From positions 1 through 21,387 of the forward strand of contig JAJYFH010000004.1 in assembly GCA_021791015.1 (NCBI GenBank): 21,387 nucleotides of DNA, in the 5' to 3' direction. Shown here in pieces: positions 1 through 5,548 of the stretch (its first letter is position 1; the number at the start of each line of letters is the position of its first letter). Both the position numbers and the translations under genes were made by a program. This stretch comes from a bacterium. Lineage in GTDB: Bacteria; Patescibacteriota; CPR2; UBA1875; JAJYID01. The notes beneath the pieces are model-generated. The model was not told the origin of the DNA, searched no databases, and worked only from the letters and a program-made list of their open reading frames with translations.

Positions 1-49
1 ACATTATTACAAAAAAGGCGTAAAAGCCAGGAAAGGAATCGAATCATGA
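1..49 (+). CDS. 3' end of an upstream gene (partial)
   Basis: From position 2 the sequence is open in one frame and reads HYYKKGVKARKGIES before a TGA at 47-49. That stop overlaps the next gene's start as ATGA, the usual arrangement of translationally coupled operon genes. Only about 15 residues are visible, with a basic tail, so no family can be named. It could be chance, because a 15-codon open stretch is not strong evidence; the ATGA overlap is the main argument. Confidence 0.4.
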   Translation, partial: HYYKKGVKARKGIES

Positions 50-684
50 AGGAAAAGATGAAAATGTTAGGGAAAAATTGGGTGTATGCGCTCGGAATTG
101 TTCTGATTGCCGCATTCGCGCTTTTGTCTGCCAGCTCAAACAAGGTTTTAGAGATGCGGGCGAAGTCAGAGCAGGCAAACAGCACGCAAACAACACAAAC
201 CACAAAGAGCGGCACCGGAAGCCAGGTGGCCGCAAGCGGCGCAGCCAAAACCACCAGCACGACCAAGCCGAGCGCTCAAAACGCGCCGGCGCAGACAAAC
301 GATGAGAGCAAAACCACTACCACAACGACACAGGCGGCAGCTGCCGGAAACAAGCAGACGGTTTCTGTTGCAAAAGACGCGGTTGCCCAAACCGCTACCG
401 TAAAAATTGACGGGCTTGGGAGCTATAGCGTGCCGTTAAAAAGCGGTGATACGGGATTTGATATCTTGGGCAGGGCGTCCAGCCAAAATGGATTCCCGAT
501 AGACTACAAAATGTATTCCTTTGGTCCGATGATTACAAAAATAGGCAGCATTGCCGCTGAAGACCACGTAACTTGGGGAACCTACTGGGCGCTGTACTAC
601 AACGGCGCATATTCAGATGTCGGCGCGGGAGATTTAAAAATAAACAATAATGACGTAACCGAATGGAGGCTCGAGACATGGTAA
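46..684 (+). CDS. Membrane-anchored DUF4430 domain protein
   Basis: This 212-residue protein has a short basic N-terminus, one hydrophobic segment (about residues 11-30), a low-complexity Thr/Ser/Ala/Gln linker (about 38-105) and a C-terminal globular domain (about 110-212). The C-terminal part, with a Gly-Asp-Thr near SYSVPLKSGDTGFDILGRAS and the WALYYNGAYSDVGAGDLKI segment, matches DUF4430, which resembles the C-terminal domain of transcobalamin and intrinsic factor. The anchor plus flexible linker would hold the domain outside the membrane. An AGGAAAGGA stretch precedes the ATG. It overlaps the next membrane-protein gene by 7 nt, so the two are probably made together. DUF4430 genes often neighbour vitamin transporter components; a cobalamin-like ligand is inference. 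Confidence 0.8.
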   Translation: MKEKMKMLGKNWVYALGIVLIAAFALLSASSNKVLEMRAKSEQANSTQTTQTTKSGTGSQVAASGAAKTTSTTKPSAQNAPAQTNDESKTTTTTTQAAAAGNKQTVSVAKDAVAQTATVKIDGLGSYSVPLKSGDTGFDILGRASSQNGFPIDYKMYSFGPMITKIGSIAAEDHVTWGTYWALYYNGAYSDVGAGDLKINNNDVTEWRLETW

Positions 685-1235
685 AAAAAGAAAAGTTATT
701 ATCACTGATTGACGAGAATATCATCGCAATACTTCTGGTAGTGCTGGCGGTATTCACAAGACTGATTCCCCACCCCGCAAACTTTGCCGCTGTCGGCGCG
801 GTGGCGCTTTTCTCGGGGACTTATCTGAATAAAAAATACGCCCTCTGGCTGCCTCTTGCCGCCATGATGGTATCGGATGCCATAATTGGCTTACACAACT
901 TAATATTTTTTACCTGGGGAAGTTTCATATTGATCTCATTTATCGGACTCTGGGTTCGGGGCAGAAAAAATGTCAAAAATGTTGTGTTTGGCACTTTGAC
1001 CGGTTCGCTGCTTTTCTACTTCATTACAAATGGCGCCGTGTGGGCATTTACCCCGCTTTACGCAAAAACATTTCAAGGAATGCTGGAATGCTACGTAATG
1101 GGGCTGCCGTTCTTCCGCGGCACCGTGCTTGGGGACTTTTTCTACGTCGGCGTGCTTTTTGGCGGTTATGAAGCCGTCAGATACTTCCTGCCCCAGCTAA
1201 AGGAGAGATTGTCAGCCGTCAAAGTACGAGCTTAA
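678..1235 (+). CDS. DUF6580-like integral membrane protein, putative transport component
   Basis: The protein is about 185 residues with several hydrophobic segments (IIAILLVVLAVFTRL, VGAVALFSGTYL, LWLPLAAMMVSDAIIGL, FILISFIGLWV, a Gly/Phe-rich helix and a last one near VGVLFGGYEAVRYF). The 'TRLIPHPANFAAVGAVALFSG' start region is typical of the DUF6580 family of putative ECF-type substrate-binding membrane proteins. I chose ATG 678 over the in-frame ATG at 663 because GGAGG at 665-669 is correctly spaced for 678. The start lies in ATGGTAA, overlapping the stop of the DUF4430 gene by 7 nt. Together they suggest a lipid-side binding protein plus an external ligand-capturing domain. The substrate is not visible in the sequence. 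Confidence 0.7.
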   Translation: MVKKEKLLSLIDENIIAILLVVLAVFTRLIPHPANFAAVGAVALFSGTYLNKKYALWLPLAAMMVSDAIIGLHNLIFFTWGSFILISFIGLWVRGRKNVKNVVFGTLTGSLLFYFITNGAVWAFTPLYAKTFQGMLECYVMGLPFFRGTVLGDFFYVGVLFGGYEAVRYFLPQLKERLSAVKVRA

Positions 1236-1309
1236 TAAACTGAAATAATTGTAAAATCGCCCGTTATCCATGTCTCCATGTCGTGTTAGATTTAATCTAA
1301 TATAAAGAA

Positions 1310-1427
1310 AAGTTTCGCATTATCCCTTCTGTCATTCCCGCGCAGGCGGGAATCCAGTCTGATTAGATTCCCGCCTGCGCGGGAATGACAAGGCAATTGC
1401 GCATAATCAATCTTAAGTGCGAAACTT
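1310..1427. repeat. 118-bp MITE-like element, copy 1
   Basis: The element has perfect 10-bp terminal inverted repeats, AAGTTTCGCA at 1310-1319 and TGCGAAACTT at 1418-1427. Its core is a long GTCATTCCCGCGCAGGCGGG palindrome (1331-1390). A second copy with degraded ends lies at 19172-19290 and shares interior sequence outside the palindrome (TATCC near the left, GCGCATAATCAA near the right). It has no coding capacity. Similar A-rich stretches (TATAAAGAAA and TATAAAAGAAA) flank it, but they are not clean target duplications. Confidence 0.75.
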
Positions 1428-1450
1428 GTATAAAAGAAAGGAGGCAGCAA

Positions 1451-1834
1451 ATGCTTAGCGACAAAAAAGTTTATGCCGTGATGACGGCAACAGATCTGGA
1501 AAGAGCCAAAAAATTCTACACTGAAAACCTTAGCTTAAAGCTTACAAAAGAGGACGATTGGTCCTTTTCGGTTGAAGCCGGCGGCGGTACGGCCATTTAC
1601 ATCTACCTGAAAGATGAGGCTCCAAAAGCGGAAAATACCCAAGTCAGCTTTAAAGTTAGCGACATAGAAAGCGAAGTGGAGGATTTAACCGGTAAGGGTG
1701 TGGCATTCGAACATTACGATATGCCGGAAATGGGGATCAAAACAAACGACAAAGGCATAGCAGAAATGGGTGGCGTGAAATCTGCCTGGTTTAAGGACAC
1801 TGAAGGAAACATTTTAGGCCTCAACCAAATGTAG
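1451..1834 (+). CDS. VOC (glyoxalase/bleomycin-resistance fold) protein
   Basis: This 127-residue protein has the vicinal oxygen chelate pattern: an N-terminal beta strand, the ATDLERAKKFYTENLSLKL helix segment, a second half starting QVSFKVSDIESEVEDLTGKGV and a final WFKDTEGNILGLNQM strand. The last segment carries the usual Asp-x-Glu-Gly-Asn turn. It may bind a metal or small ligand, but the first-half metal ligand His is not obvious, so the substrate is unknown. I chose ATG 1451 because AAAGGAGG at 1437-1444 precedes it; a longer in-frame reading from 1385 would start inside the MITE. It stands alone between repeats. Confidence 0.85.
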   Translation: MLSDKKVYAVMTATDLERAKKFYTENLSLKLTKEDDWSFSVEAGGGTAIYIYLKDEAPKAENTQVSFKVSDIESEVEDLTGKGVAFEHYDMPEMGIKTNDKGIAEMGGVKSAWFKDTEGNILGLNQM

Positions 1835-1873
1835 GATTTTTCTTCTGGGTGAGGATTAGGCAAGCCTATCACT

Positions 1874-1929
1874 ACCAGGTGTGTCAATATAAACATACAC
1901 CTGGTGTGTGTTGAGTAGAGACACTTGGT
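1874..1929 (-). repeat. RAYT-associated REP-like repeat, copy A
   Basis: Read on the minus strand this is ACCAAGTGTCTCTACTCAAC, then an ACACACC-A-GGTGTAT-like palindrome, TTATATTGACA and a closing CACCTGGT arm. It is the same element found at 10327-10383, 11081-11135 and 20557-20617, in opposite orientation here. The outer arms (ACCAGGTGT and its complement) and the inner palindrome would fold as nested hairpins. It lies between the VOC gene and the next small gene. Confidence 0.85.
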
Positions 1930-2019
1930 TTTAAAGAGGCGATAAGGCGGGCTTAAGAGCGATTTAGGACGATTCGGGTAGTGCCGCAAAACAATTGCTG
2001 GCATAATCTTTTTGTTTTG

Positions 2020-2028
2020 TGCTATTAT
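2020..2028 (+). promoter_or_regulatory. Extended -10 upstream of the 2055 gene
   Basis: TGCTATTAT is an extended -10 element (TG at 2020-2021, TATTAT at 2023-2028). Transcription would begin near 2035 and leave a leader of about 20 nt before the TTG start at 2055. No good -35 box is visible. Confidence 0.4.
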
Positions 2029-2054
2029 TTATTTAATAATTCTCGGGGGGCATT

Positions 2055-2366
2055 TTGAAGAAAAACAAAGCCATCAAAATATTCCTGCTAATGTTTGTTG
2101 TGGTTAATCTTGCCGGGGGCTCCTTTATAGGCATCCGTGAATACATGCAAGACAAGGAATATCAAAATGCTTACAACCAGTACAACCAAATGGTCAAGGG
2201 CGCCTATGATAGCAAGGAGACGCACCGATTGTCCTATGTCGAGGAATTGCTTATCGCCGCGATTGCCATAGGCATTGGCGGGGCAACATACTCTATTTTG
2301 GTGCGGAGAAGGGCAAAAATGAGGCATTCCTTCAAAACTCCCAAAAAGCCGATGAAGTTGAAATAG
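2055..2366 (+). CDS. Small two-helix membrane protein, unknown function
   Basis: This 103-residue protein begins at a TTG preceded by a GGGGGG run (2045-2050). It has a basic N-terminus, a hydrophobic helix (about residues 7-27), a Tyr/Gln/Asn-rich polar middle (YQNAYNQYNQMVKGAYDSKE), a second helix (about 64-83) and a strongly basic tail (RRRAKMRHSFKTPKKPMKLK). By the positive-inside rule both ends would be cytoplasmic and the middle loop outside. I do not recognise a family. Repeats flank it on both sides, so it stands alone. Confidence 0.6.
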   Translation: MKKNKAIKIFLLMFVVVNLAGGSFIGIREYMQDKEYQNAYNQYNQMVKGAYDSKETHRLSYVEELLIAAIAIGIGGATYSILVRRRAKMRHSFKTPKKPMKLK

Positions 2367-2399
2367 ATACTCTGAAGGCCGCGGGTCCCTCCCATTCTT

Positions 2400-2632
2400 G
2401 TCATTCCGACCTGTCCGTCCGGCAGGCGGGCCGCCGCCACGTTAGTGGAAAGCGGAGGAATCCCTTTTTGTCAATTTTTATTTTTCATTGAATTTTTAAG
2501 TATCAATTTTTTAAACATTTGCAACATTAAATCATTGTTTCATTTACTGGAAATTGTGAATTGGAAATTGAAAATTATTATGAGGGATTCCTCGGCTCGT
2601 CGTTCGGTAACCGCAGGATCGCTCGGAATGAC
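2400..2632. repeat. 233-bp MITE-like element of the GTCATTCC family
   Basis: This fills most of the 2367-2685 gap. The ends are perfect 10-bp inverted repeats, GTCATTCCGA (2400-2409) and TCGGAATGAC (2623-2632), and a second inverted pair (GGAATCCCT and AGGGATTCC) sits inside them. Between these GC-rich arms is about 115 bp of AT-rich sequence with GAATTGGAAATTGAAAATT-type repeats. An open frame crosses it (2445-2681), but it runs through the repeat and has no protein-like features, so I treat the stretch as non-coding. Confidence 0.7.
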
Positions 2633-2670
2633 GGGAAATTTAAAGGGTGACTTGCCGGCACTCTCAAATG

Positions 2671-2679
2671 TGCTAAAAT
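2671..2679 (+). promoter_or_regulatory. Extended -10 giving a leaderless start at 2686
   Basis: TGCTAAAAT has TG at 2671-2672 and TAAAAT at 2674-2679, only 6 nt before the ATG at 2686. A TTGCCG at 2652-2657 gives a 16-nt spacer as a possible -35. Transcription would start at or next to the ATG. No Shine-Dalgarno sequence is present, which fits a leaderless mRNA. Confidence 0.55.
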
Positions 2680-2685
2680 AAAGCT

Positions 2686-2946
2686 ATGCTTATGAGAGTT
2701 TTCACGCAAGGCGACGGTCCGGAGGCGCGCGAGGCAAAAGATTTAGCCGCCAGAATAAAAGACGACTATGGGGTGCATGTCGAATTTTTAGACACAGAAG
2801 ACCGAAACGGCAAGGAAGTGGCGGAAGTGTATGACATCTACACAACCCCGTCATTTCTCATCACGACAGACGAGGGGGTAGTCTTGGACTCTTGGATCGG
2901 TAAGATTCCGGCCGAGTTTGAGCTGAAAGGAGTATTGAGCGCGTGA
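2686..2946 (+). CDS. Thioredoxin-fold protein lacking CXXC
   Basis: This 86-residue protein has a beta-alpha-beta start (MRVFTQGD, then a charged helix, then VHVEFLDTED) and the conserved cis-proline segment IYTTPSFLIT followed by a beta hairpin, as in small thioredoxin and glutaredoxin domains. It contains no cysteine at all, so it cannot be a classical disulfide oxidoreductase; a binding or structural role is more likely. It is first in an operon: its TGA overlaps the YggT start as GTGA. A second ATG at 2692 could also be used. The fold call is by pattern. Confidence 0.65.
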   Translation: MLMRVFTQGDGPEAREAKDLAARIKDDYGVHVEFLDTEDRNGKEVAEVYDIYTTPSFLITTDEGVVLDSWIGKIPAEFELKGVLSA

Positions 2947-3197
2947 GCCAAACATTTTTATTTAACTTGGTAGACTTTATATCCTCTGCTCTGTTTGTTT
3001 TAATATTTGTACGGGTGATACTTTCCTGGATACCGAGCGCGAGAAATTCCATAACGCAATTTGTCTGGGACATAACCGAGCCGATACTTAAGCCATTTCG
3101 CATATTCAATCCCAAAAGCTCGCCCATAGACTTTTCTCCGATAATCGTAATCTTTGCAATAGAGATTTTAAAAAATATAATTGAAAGGTTTATTTAA
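2943..3197 (+). CDS. yggT: YggT family membrane protein
   Basis: This 84-residue protein starts at GTG with AAAGGAG about 10 nt upstream. It has two hydrophobic helices (about residues 8-28 and 62-80) separated by the family's typical loop, LSWIPSARNSITQFVWDITEPILKPFR, where the W-[IV]-P and EP[IL]L-[KR]-P-[FI]-R pattern marks YggT. YggT proteins are inner-membrane proteins linked to osmotic tolerance, septum or thylakoid organisation in various bacteria; the molecular role is unsettled. The YggU/DUF167 gene follows two small genes later, a pairing seen in many bacteria. Confidence 0.88.
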   Translation: MSQTFLFNLVDFISSALFVLIFVRVILSWIPSARNSITQFVWDITEPILKPFRIFNPKSSPIDFSPIIVIFAIEILKNIIERFI

Positions 3198-3212
3198 AAG
3201 GAAGGAAAAAAT

Positions 3213-3449
3213 ATGAACCCGGAAATGCAAGAGAGGCAAAGTAGCGAGGAATTGGCAAATATATACCTTGCCATCGAGAACGATTCATCTACGGACCCTG
3301 AGAAGTTGACCGAAAGGAAAGATGAGATATTAAGACAATTGTCAGCCAGAATGCCGGGTGAAACCGAGATTGAGAGAGAAGGCTTGGCAGCTGATTACAT
3401 AGAACAACTGAAACAAAGACAAAGCTCAGATTTGGAGCAAGCCGCTTAA
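3213..3449 (+). CDS. Small acidic protein, unknown (first of a pair)
   Basis: This 78-residue, highly charged, Glu/Gln-rich protein is predicted to be mostly helical (SSEELANIYLAIEND, then a KLTERKDEILRQLSAR helix and a final EQLKQRQSSDLEQAA helix). An AAGGAAGG ribosome site precedes the ATG. It has no membrane segment or cysteine. It sits between yggT and the next small gene in one operon. It shares the MNPE start and an Ala-Ala end with the 3486 gene product, but the interiors do not clearly align. Confidence 0.65.
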   Translation: MNPEMQERQSSEELANIYLAIENDSSTDPEKLTERKDEILRQLSARMPGETEIEREGLAADYIEQLKQRQSSDLEQAA

Positions 3450-3485
3450 CTATTAACCTAAACAAAACAGAGAGGAGTAAGAATT

Positions 3486-3695
3486 ATGAATCCAGAGGGA
3501 ACAATGGGAACTCCGGAAGAGGAAATTCCATTAACGATGGTGGGAAAAAGTCCAGAAGAGTGGGCCAAGACCAAGAGAAAGATGATGGGTGAAATTGATG
3601 AAACCCCAGGAGATAACCATGGAGAACGAGCGGAAAACTACCTCAAAGGCCTAAATGAAAAAAGCGGCACAGAAGGACAAGAGAAAGCCGCTTAG
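3486..3695 (+). CDS. Small acidic protein, unknown (second of a pair)
   Basis: This 69-residue, hydrophilic, Glu/Lys-rich protein has no obvious fold; the segment VGKSPEEWAKTKRKMMGEIDE may be a helix. GAGGAG precedes the ATG. The product begins MNPEG and ends KAA, like its upstream neighbour, which hints at an old duplication. Only 3 nt separate its stop from the DUF167 start, so translation of the two is probably coupled. I do not recognise a family. Confidence 0.6.
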   Translation: MNPEGTMGTPEEEIPLTMVGKSPEEWAKTKRKMMGEIDETPGDNHGERAENYLKGLNEKSGTEGQEKAA

Positions 3696-3698
3696 ATT

Positions 3699-3923
3699 AT
3701 GAAAATACAGGTGAAGGTAAAAACTGGCGCAAGGGAAGATTGTGTCAGTTCTGATGAAGGAAGCAATATTTATATGGTTTCTGTGAAAGCGCGGCCGATT
3801 GAAGGCAAGGCAAATGCTGCAGTACTCAAATTATTGGCCGAGCATTTCAATGTGCCAAAATCACAGGTAAATCTGGCAACCGGCCAAAAGTCAAAGATTA
3901 AGATATTTGAAATTCTTGATTGA
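3699..3923 (+). CDS. yggU: DUF167 / YggU family protein
   Basis: This 74-residue protein carries the full DUF167 pattern: an opening VKVKTGAREDCV strand, VSVKARPIEGKANAAVLKLLAEHF and ending VNLATGQKSKIKIFEI. The Ala-x-Pro-x-[ED]-Gly-Lys-Ala-Asn motif is diagnostic. The family is widespread and small; its biochemical role is not established. It is the last gene of the operon that begins at 2686, and its 3' end overlaps the convergent Nudix gene by 26 nt. Confidence 0.9.
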   Translation: MKIQVKVKTGAREDCVSSDEGSNIYMVSVKARPIEGKANAAVLKLLAEHFNVPKSQVNLATGQKSKIKIFEILD

Positions 3924-4311
3924 AATATTCAACAACTTTCGGGGGCCAAAGCGAGACGCCAATCTCTGAGCAAAGGGATTTTACCTTGTCTTTTTCAATA
4001 AATTTAACATCCGAGAGGTCATCGCCAGCTTTTAGATTGTCATGCAAAGCCCTGCATAGATACCATCTGGCCCGCATTTTGTTTTCCTCTACTTGCCTTT
4101 CTTCTATGAATTCAATTACCTCGACTTCAAGTCCGGCCTCTTCCTCTAGCTCTCTCACAATTGCCTTTTCGTGAGTTTCATCATCTCGAACTGTGCCACC
4201 CGGTATATGCCAATGTTCACTTAAAGGATGTCCTGGCTTTTTTATCTTTTTTCCAACCAAAACCTTTCCCTCATATTCAACTATAGCCACAACAGCTCTG
4301 CCATATTCCAT
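3898..4311 (-). CDS. Nudix hydrolase
   Basis: This 137-residue protein contains a complete Nudix box: G39, five residues, E45, seven residues, R53-E54-L55, E57-E58 and G60-L61. The family hydrolyses nucleoside diphosphates linked to another group, using the box glutamates to hold magnesium. The substrate is not readable here. The reading frame is open further upstream (to 4542), but that extension lies antisense in the metallopeptidase gene, and an extended -10 sits 6 nt before the ATG at 4309-4311, so I start there. The 3' end overlaps the DUF167 gene tail-to-tail. Confidence 0.9.
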   Translation of the reverse strand: MEYGRAVVAIVEYEGKVLVGKKIKKPGHPLSEHWHIPGGTVRDDETHEKAIVRELEEEAGLEVEVIEFIEERQVEENKMRARWYLCRALHDNLKAGDDLSDVKFIEKDKVKSLCSEIGVSLWPPKVVEYFNQEFQIS

Positions 4312-4317
4312 AAAATC

Positions 4318-4326
4318 ATTATAGCA
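4318..4326 (-). promoter_or_regulatory. Extended -10 for the Nudix gene, leaderless
   Basis: On the minus strand TGCTATAAT (4326 down to 4318) has a perfect -10 with TG extension, 6 nt before the ATG. No -35 match is evident at 17 nt. Transcription would start at the start codon itself. The opposing promoter at 4335-4343 is within 20 bp. Confidence 0.65.
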
Positions 4327-4334
4327 AGAATTTG

Positions 4335-4343
4335 TGTTAAAAT
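4335..4343 (+). promoter_or_regulatory. Extended -10 for the metallopeptidase gene, leaderless
   Basis: TGTTAAAAT is followed by 7 nt and the ATG at 4351. There is no Shine-Dalgarno sequence. The divergent Nudix promoter lies beside it in a 39-bp intergenic stretch, so the two polymerase sites would largely overlap. Confidence 0.55.
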
Positions 4344-4350
4344 AATAATT

Positions 4351-5355
4351 ATGAATGAATCGAGCGAAAAATATATTCCCACAGAAGAACAAATCCAAAT
4401 GCAGGAGGATTTCTTTTCTGAGAATAAGGAAGCGCAGAAGAAAATCATAGAGGAAGAGTGCGAGGAAGCCTACTTTCTTAATGCTGCACTCGACCATTTC
4501 CAGGAAACCAGAAAAGCGCTTGCCGTAAATGAAATAGAGCAAGGTAGGTTCCCTAACGATCTTTTTATTGAAAGGCAGCTGGAAATAGCCAGGAGAATAG
4601 AAGAAAAAGAGAAAGACCCTGAGACGAAAGAAAATTTTGAGTTAGCTGTGGCAAGTATCAAAGAGGCATTTCCCGAATATGCTGGTAGGCTTGGCTTGAA
4701 AGATATGTTGCATTTTATTTCTGCAGAGGAATTTAGAGCTATGCTGGCTCCGGATGACGAAAAAGTCAGACCGGCTGCCGCTAACGTGCCAATACGACTT
4801 GTTTACTTCATTGAAGATTTCCTAAAAGAATCCGAGGGGCATCATTCTGTTCATGCGCTGGATCATGAATTTCTTCATATGATAAGTTTTCGAAAGGGCA
4901 GACTAGACAGCGGGGCTAAGGATAATCATCTTCATTACCATATTTCCACGGGGATTGAAGAAGCCGAGCTGAATTTGCAAAGAACTACTGAAAATAAGAC
5001 TATCGTACTCTCACAAACTTTAAAGGATGAGCAACTGAATGAGTTTCTTACTGACTATTTTGCAGCCGAAGCTCTTATGAGGTATGCAGAAAAGCATGCT
5101 GATAAAAAAGATAAGATTCAAGATATCCTTGAGAAGTCAAATGTGCTACCCATTCATGAGGTAATCAAAAAAATTGGTGAAAAAGTTGGTTATGAGATTT
5201 TAGAAAAGGCTTATTTTGAAGGAGGAAAAGAAAGACTCGTTGATAGGTTTGGTCAGGAATCATTTGAAGAATTTTCCAATCTGCTTGAAGAAGCGATTGC
5301 AAAAGAGGATGATGAAGCAGGTGTGAAATTGCTTGACTTTCTTGATAAATTTTAA
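4351..5355 (+). CDS. Predicted zinc metallopeptidase (HEFLH ... NEFLTD)
   Basis: This 334-residue protein has an N-terminal charged helical region (about 1-110) and a core with H172-E173-F-L-H176, the HExxH zinc site, in HALDHEFLHMISF. About 55 residues later comes L-N-E231-F-L-T234-D235-YFAAE, which fits the gluzincin pattern where a downstream glutamate is the third zinc ligand. The C-terminal part has further helices. There is no signal peptide or membrane segment, so it would act in the cytoplasm unless exported another way. I chose ATG 4351 because an extended -10 lies just upstream; the longer frame from 4228 overlaps the divergent gene. I cannot name the family or substrate. Confidence 0.8.
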   Translation: MNESSEKYIPTEEQIQMQEDFFSENKEAQKKIIEEECEEAYFLNAALDHFQETRKALAVNEIEQGRFPNDLFIERQLEIARRIEEKEKDPETKENFELAVASIKEAFPEYAGRLGLKDMLHFISAEEFRAMLAPDDEKVRPAAANVPIRLVYFIEDFLKESEGHHSVHALDHEFLHMISFRKGRLDSGAKDNHLHYHISTGIEEAELNLQRTTENKTIVLSQTLKDEQLNEFLTDYFAAEALMRYAEKHADKKDKIQDILEKSNVLPIHEVIKKIGEKVGYEILEKAYFEGGKERLVDRFGQESFEEFSNLLEEAIAKEDDEAGVKLLDFLDKF

Positions 5356-5359
5356 GAAA

Positions 5360-5388
5360 TTGACCAGTCGTGCTAAAGAAAGTATAAT
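5360..5388 (+). promoter_or_regulatory. Sigma-70-type promoter upstream of ileS
   Basis: TTGACC (5360-5365) and TATAAT (5383-5388) are separated by exactly 17 nt. The rplU promoter at 9848-9876 uses the same hexamers and spacing. The expected start near 5395 coincides with the first bases of the hairpin at 5393-5408, giving an ileS leader of about 150 nt. Confidence 0.75.
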
Positions 5389-5392
5389 ATTC

Positions 5393-5420
5393 GTGCCTGG
5401 ATAGGCACAATTTTATTTTT
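5393..5420 (+). terminator. Intrinsic terminator, or ileS leader hairpin
   Basis: GTGCCT (5393-5398), loop GGAT and AGGCAC (5403-5408) make a perfect 6-bp stem followed by a T-rich run (TTTTATTTTTTT). It lies 37 nt after the metallopeptidase stop and suits a terminator for that gene. However, it also falls right at the predicted ileS start site. A second perfect 6-bp hairpin (CAAGGT / ACCTTG) follows at 5427-5441. No T-box consensus is present. Confidence 0.6.
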
Positions 5421-5450
5421 TTCTTGCAAGGTCGAACCTTGTGAGTACTT

Positions 5451-5536
5451 GTCATCCTGAATTTGATTCAGGATCCAGACTTATTTTATAGATTCCGGAT
5501 CCCCGCCTGCCGGACGGGCAGGAAGTCCGGAATGAC
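5451..5536. repeat. GTCATTCC-family palindromic repeat before ileS
   Basis: The element begins GTCATCCTGAATTTGATTCAGGATCC and ends TCCGGAATGAC, with an inner CCTGCCGGACGGGCAGG palindrome. It ends 12 nt before the ileS start, so it lies in the ileS leader. Confidence 0.7.
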
Positions 5537-5548
5537 AGAAAAGAGCTT

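Noticed and set aside
1385..1450. Longer start of the VOC protein at ATG 1385
   Set aside because: The extra 22 codons come from the right half of the MITE; a strong AAAGGAGG favours ATG 1451.
2445..2681. 78-residue open frame on the plus strand
   Set aside because: It runs through both arms of the MITE-like element at 2400-2632 and the AT-rich middle, has no ribosome site, and its sequence is a translation of repeat DNA.
4312..4542. 77-residue N-terminal extension of the Nudix protein
   Set aside because: It is antisense to the metallopeptidase coding region, and the -10 element lies just before the Nudix domain start.
5391..5548. T-box riboswitch upstream of ileS
   Set aside because: No AGGGTGGNACCGCG-like T-box sequence or specifier-loop arrangement is present; only two short hairpins and a repeat.
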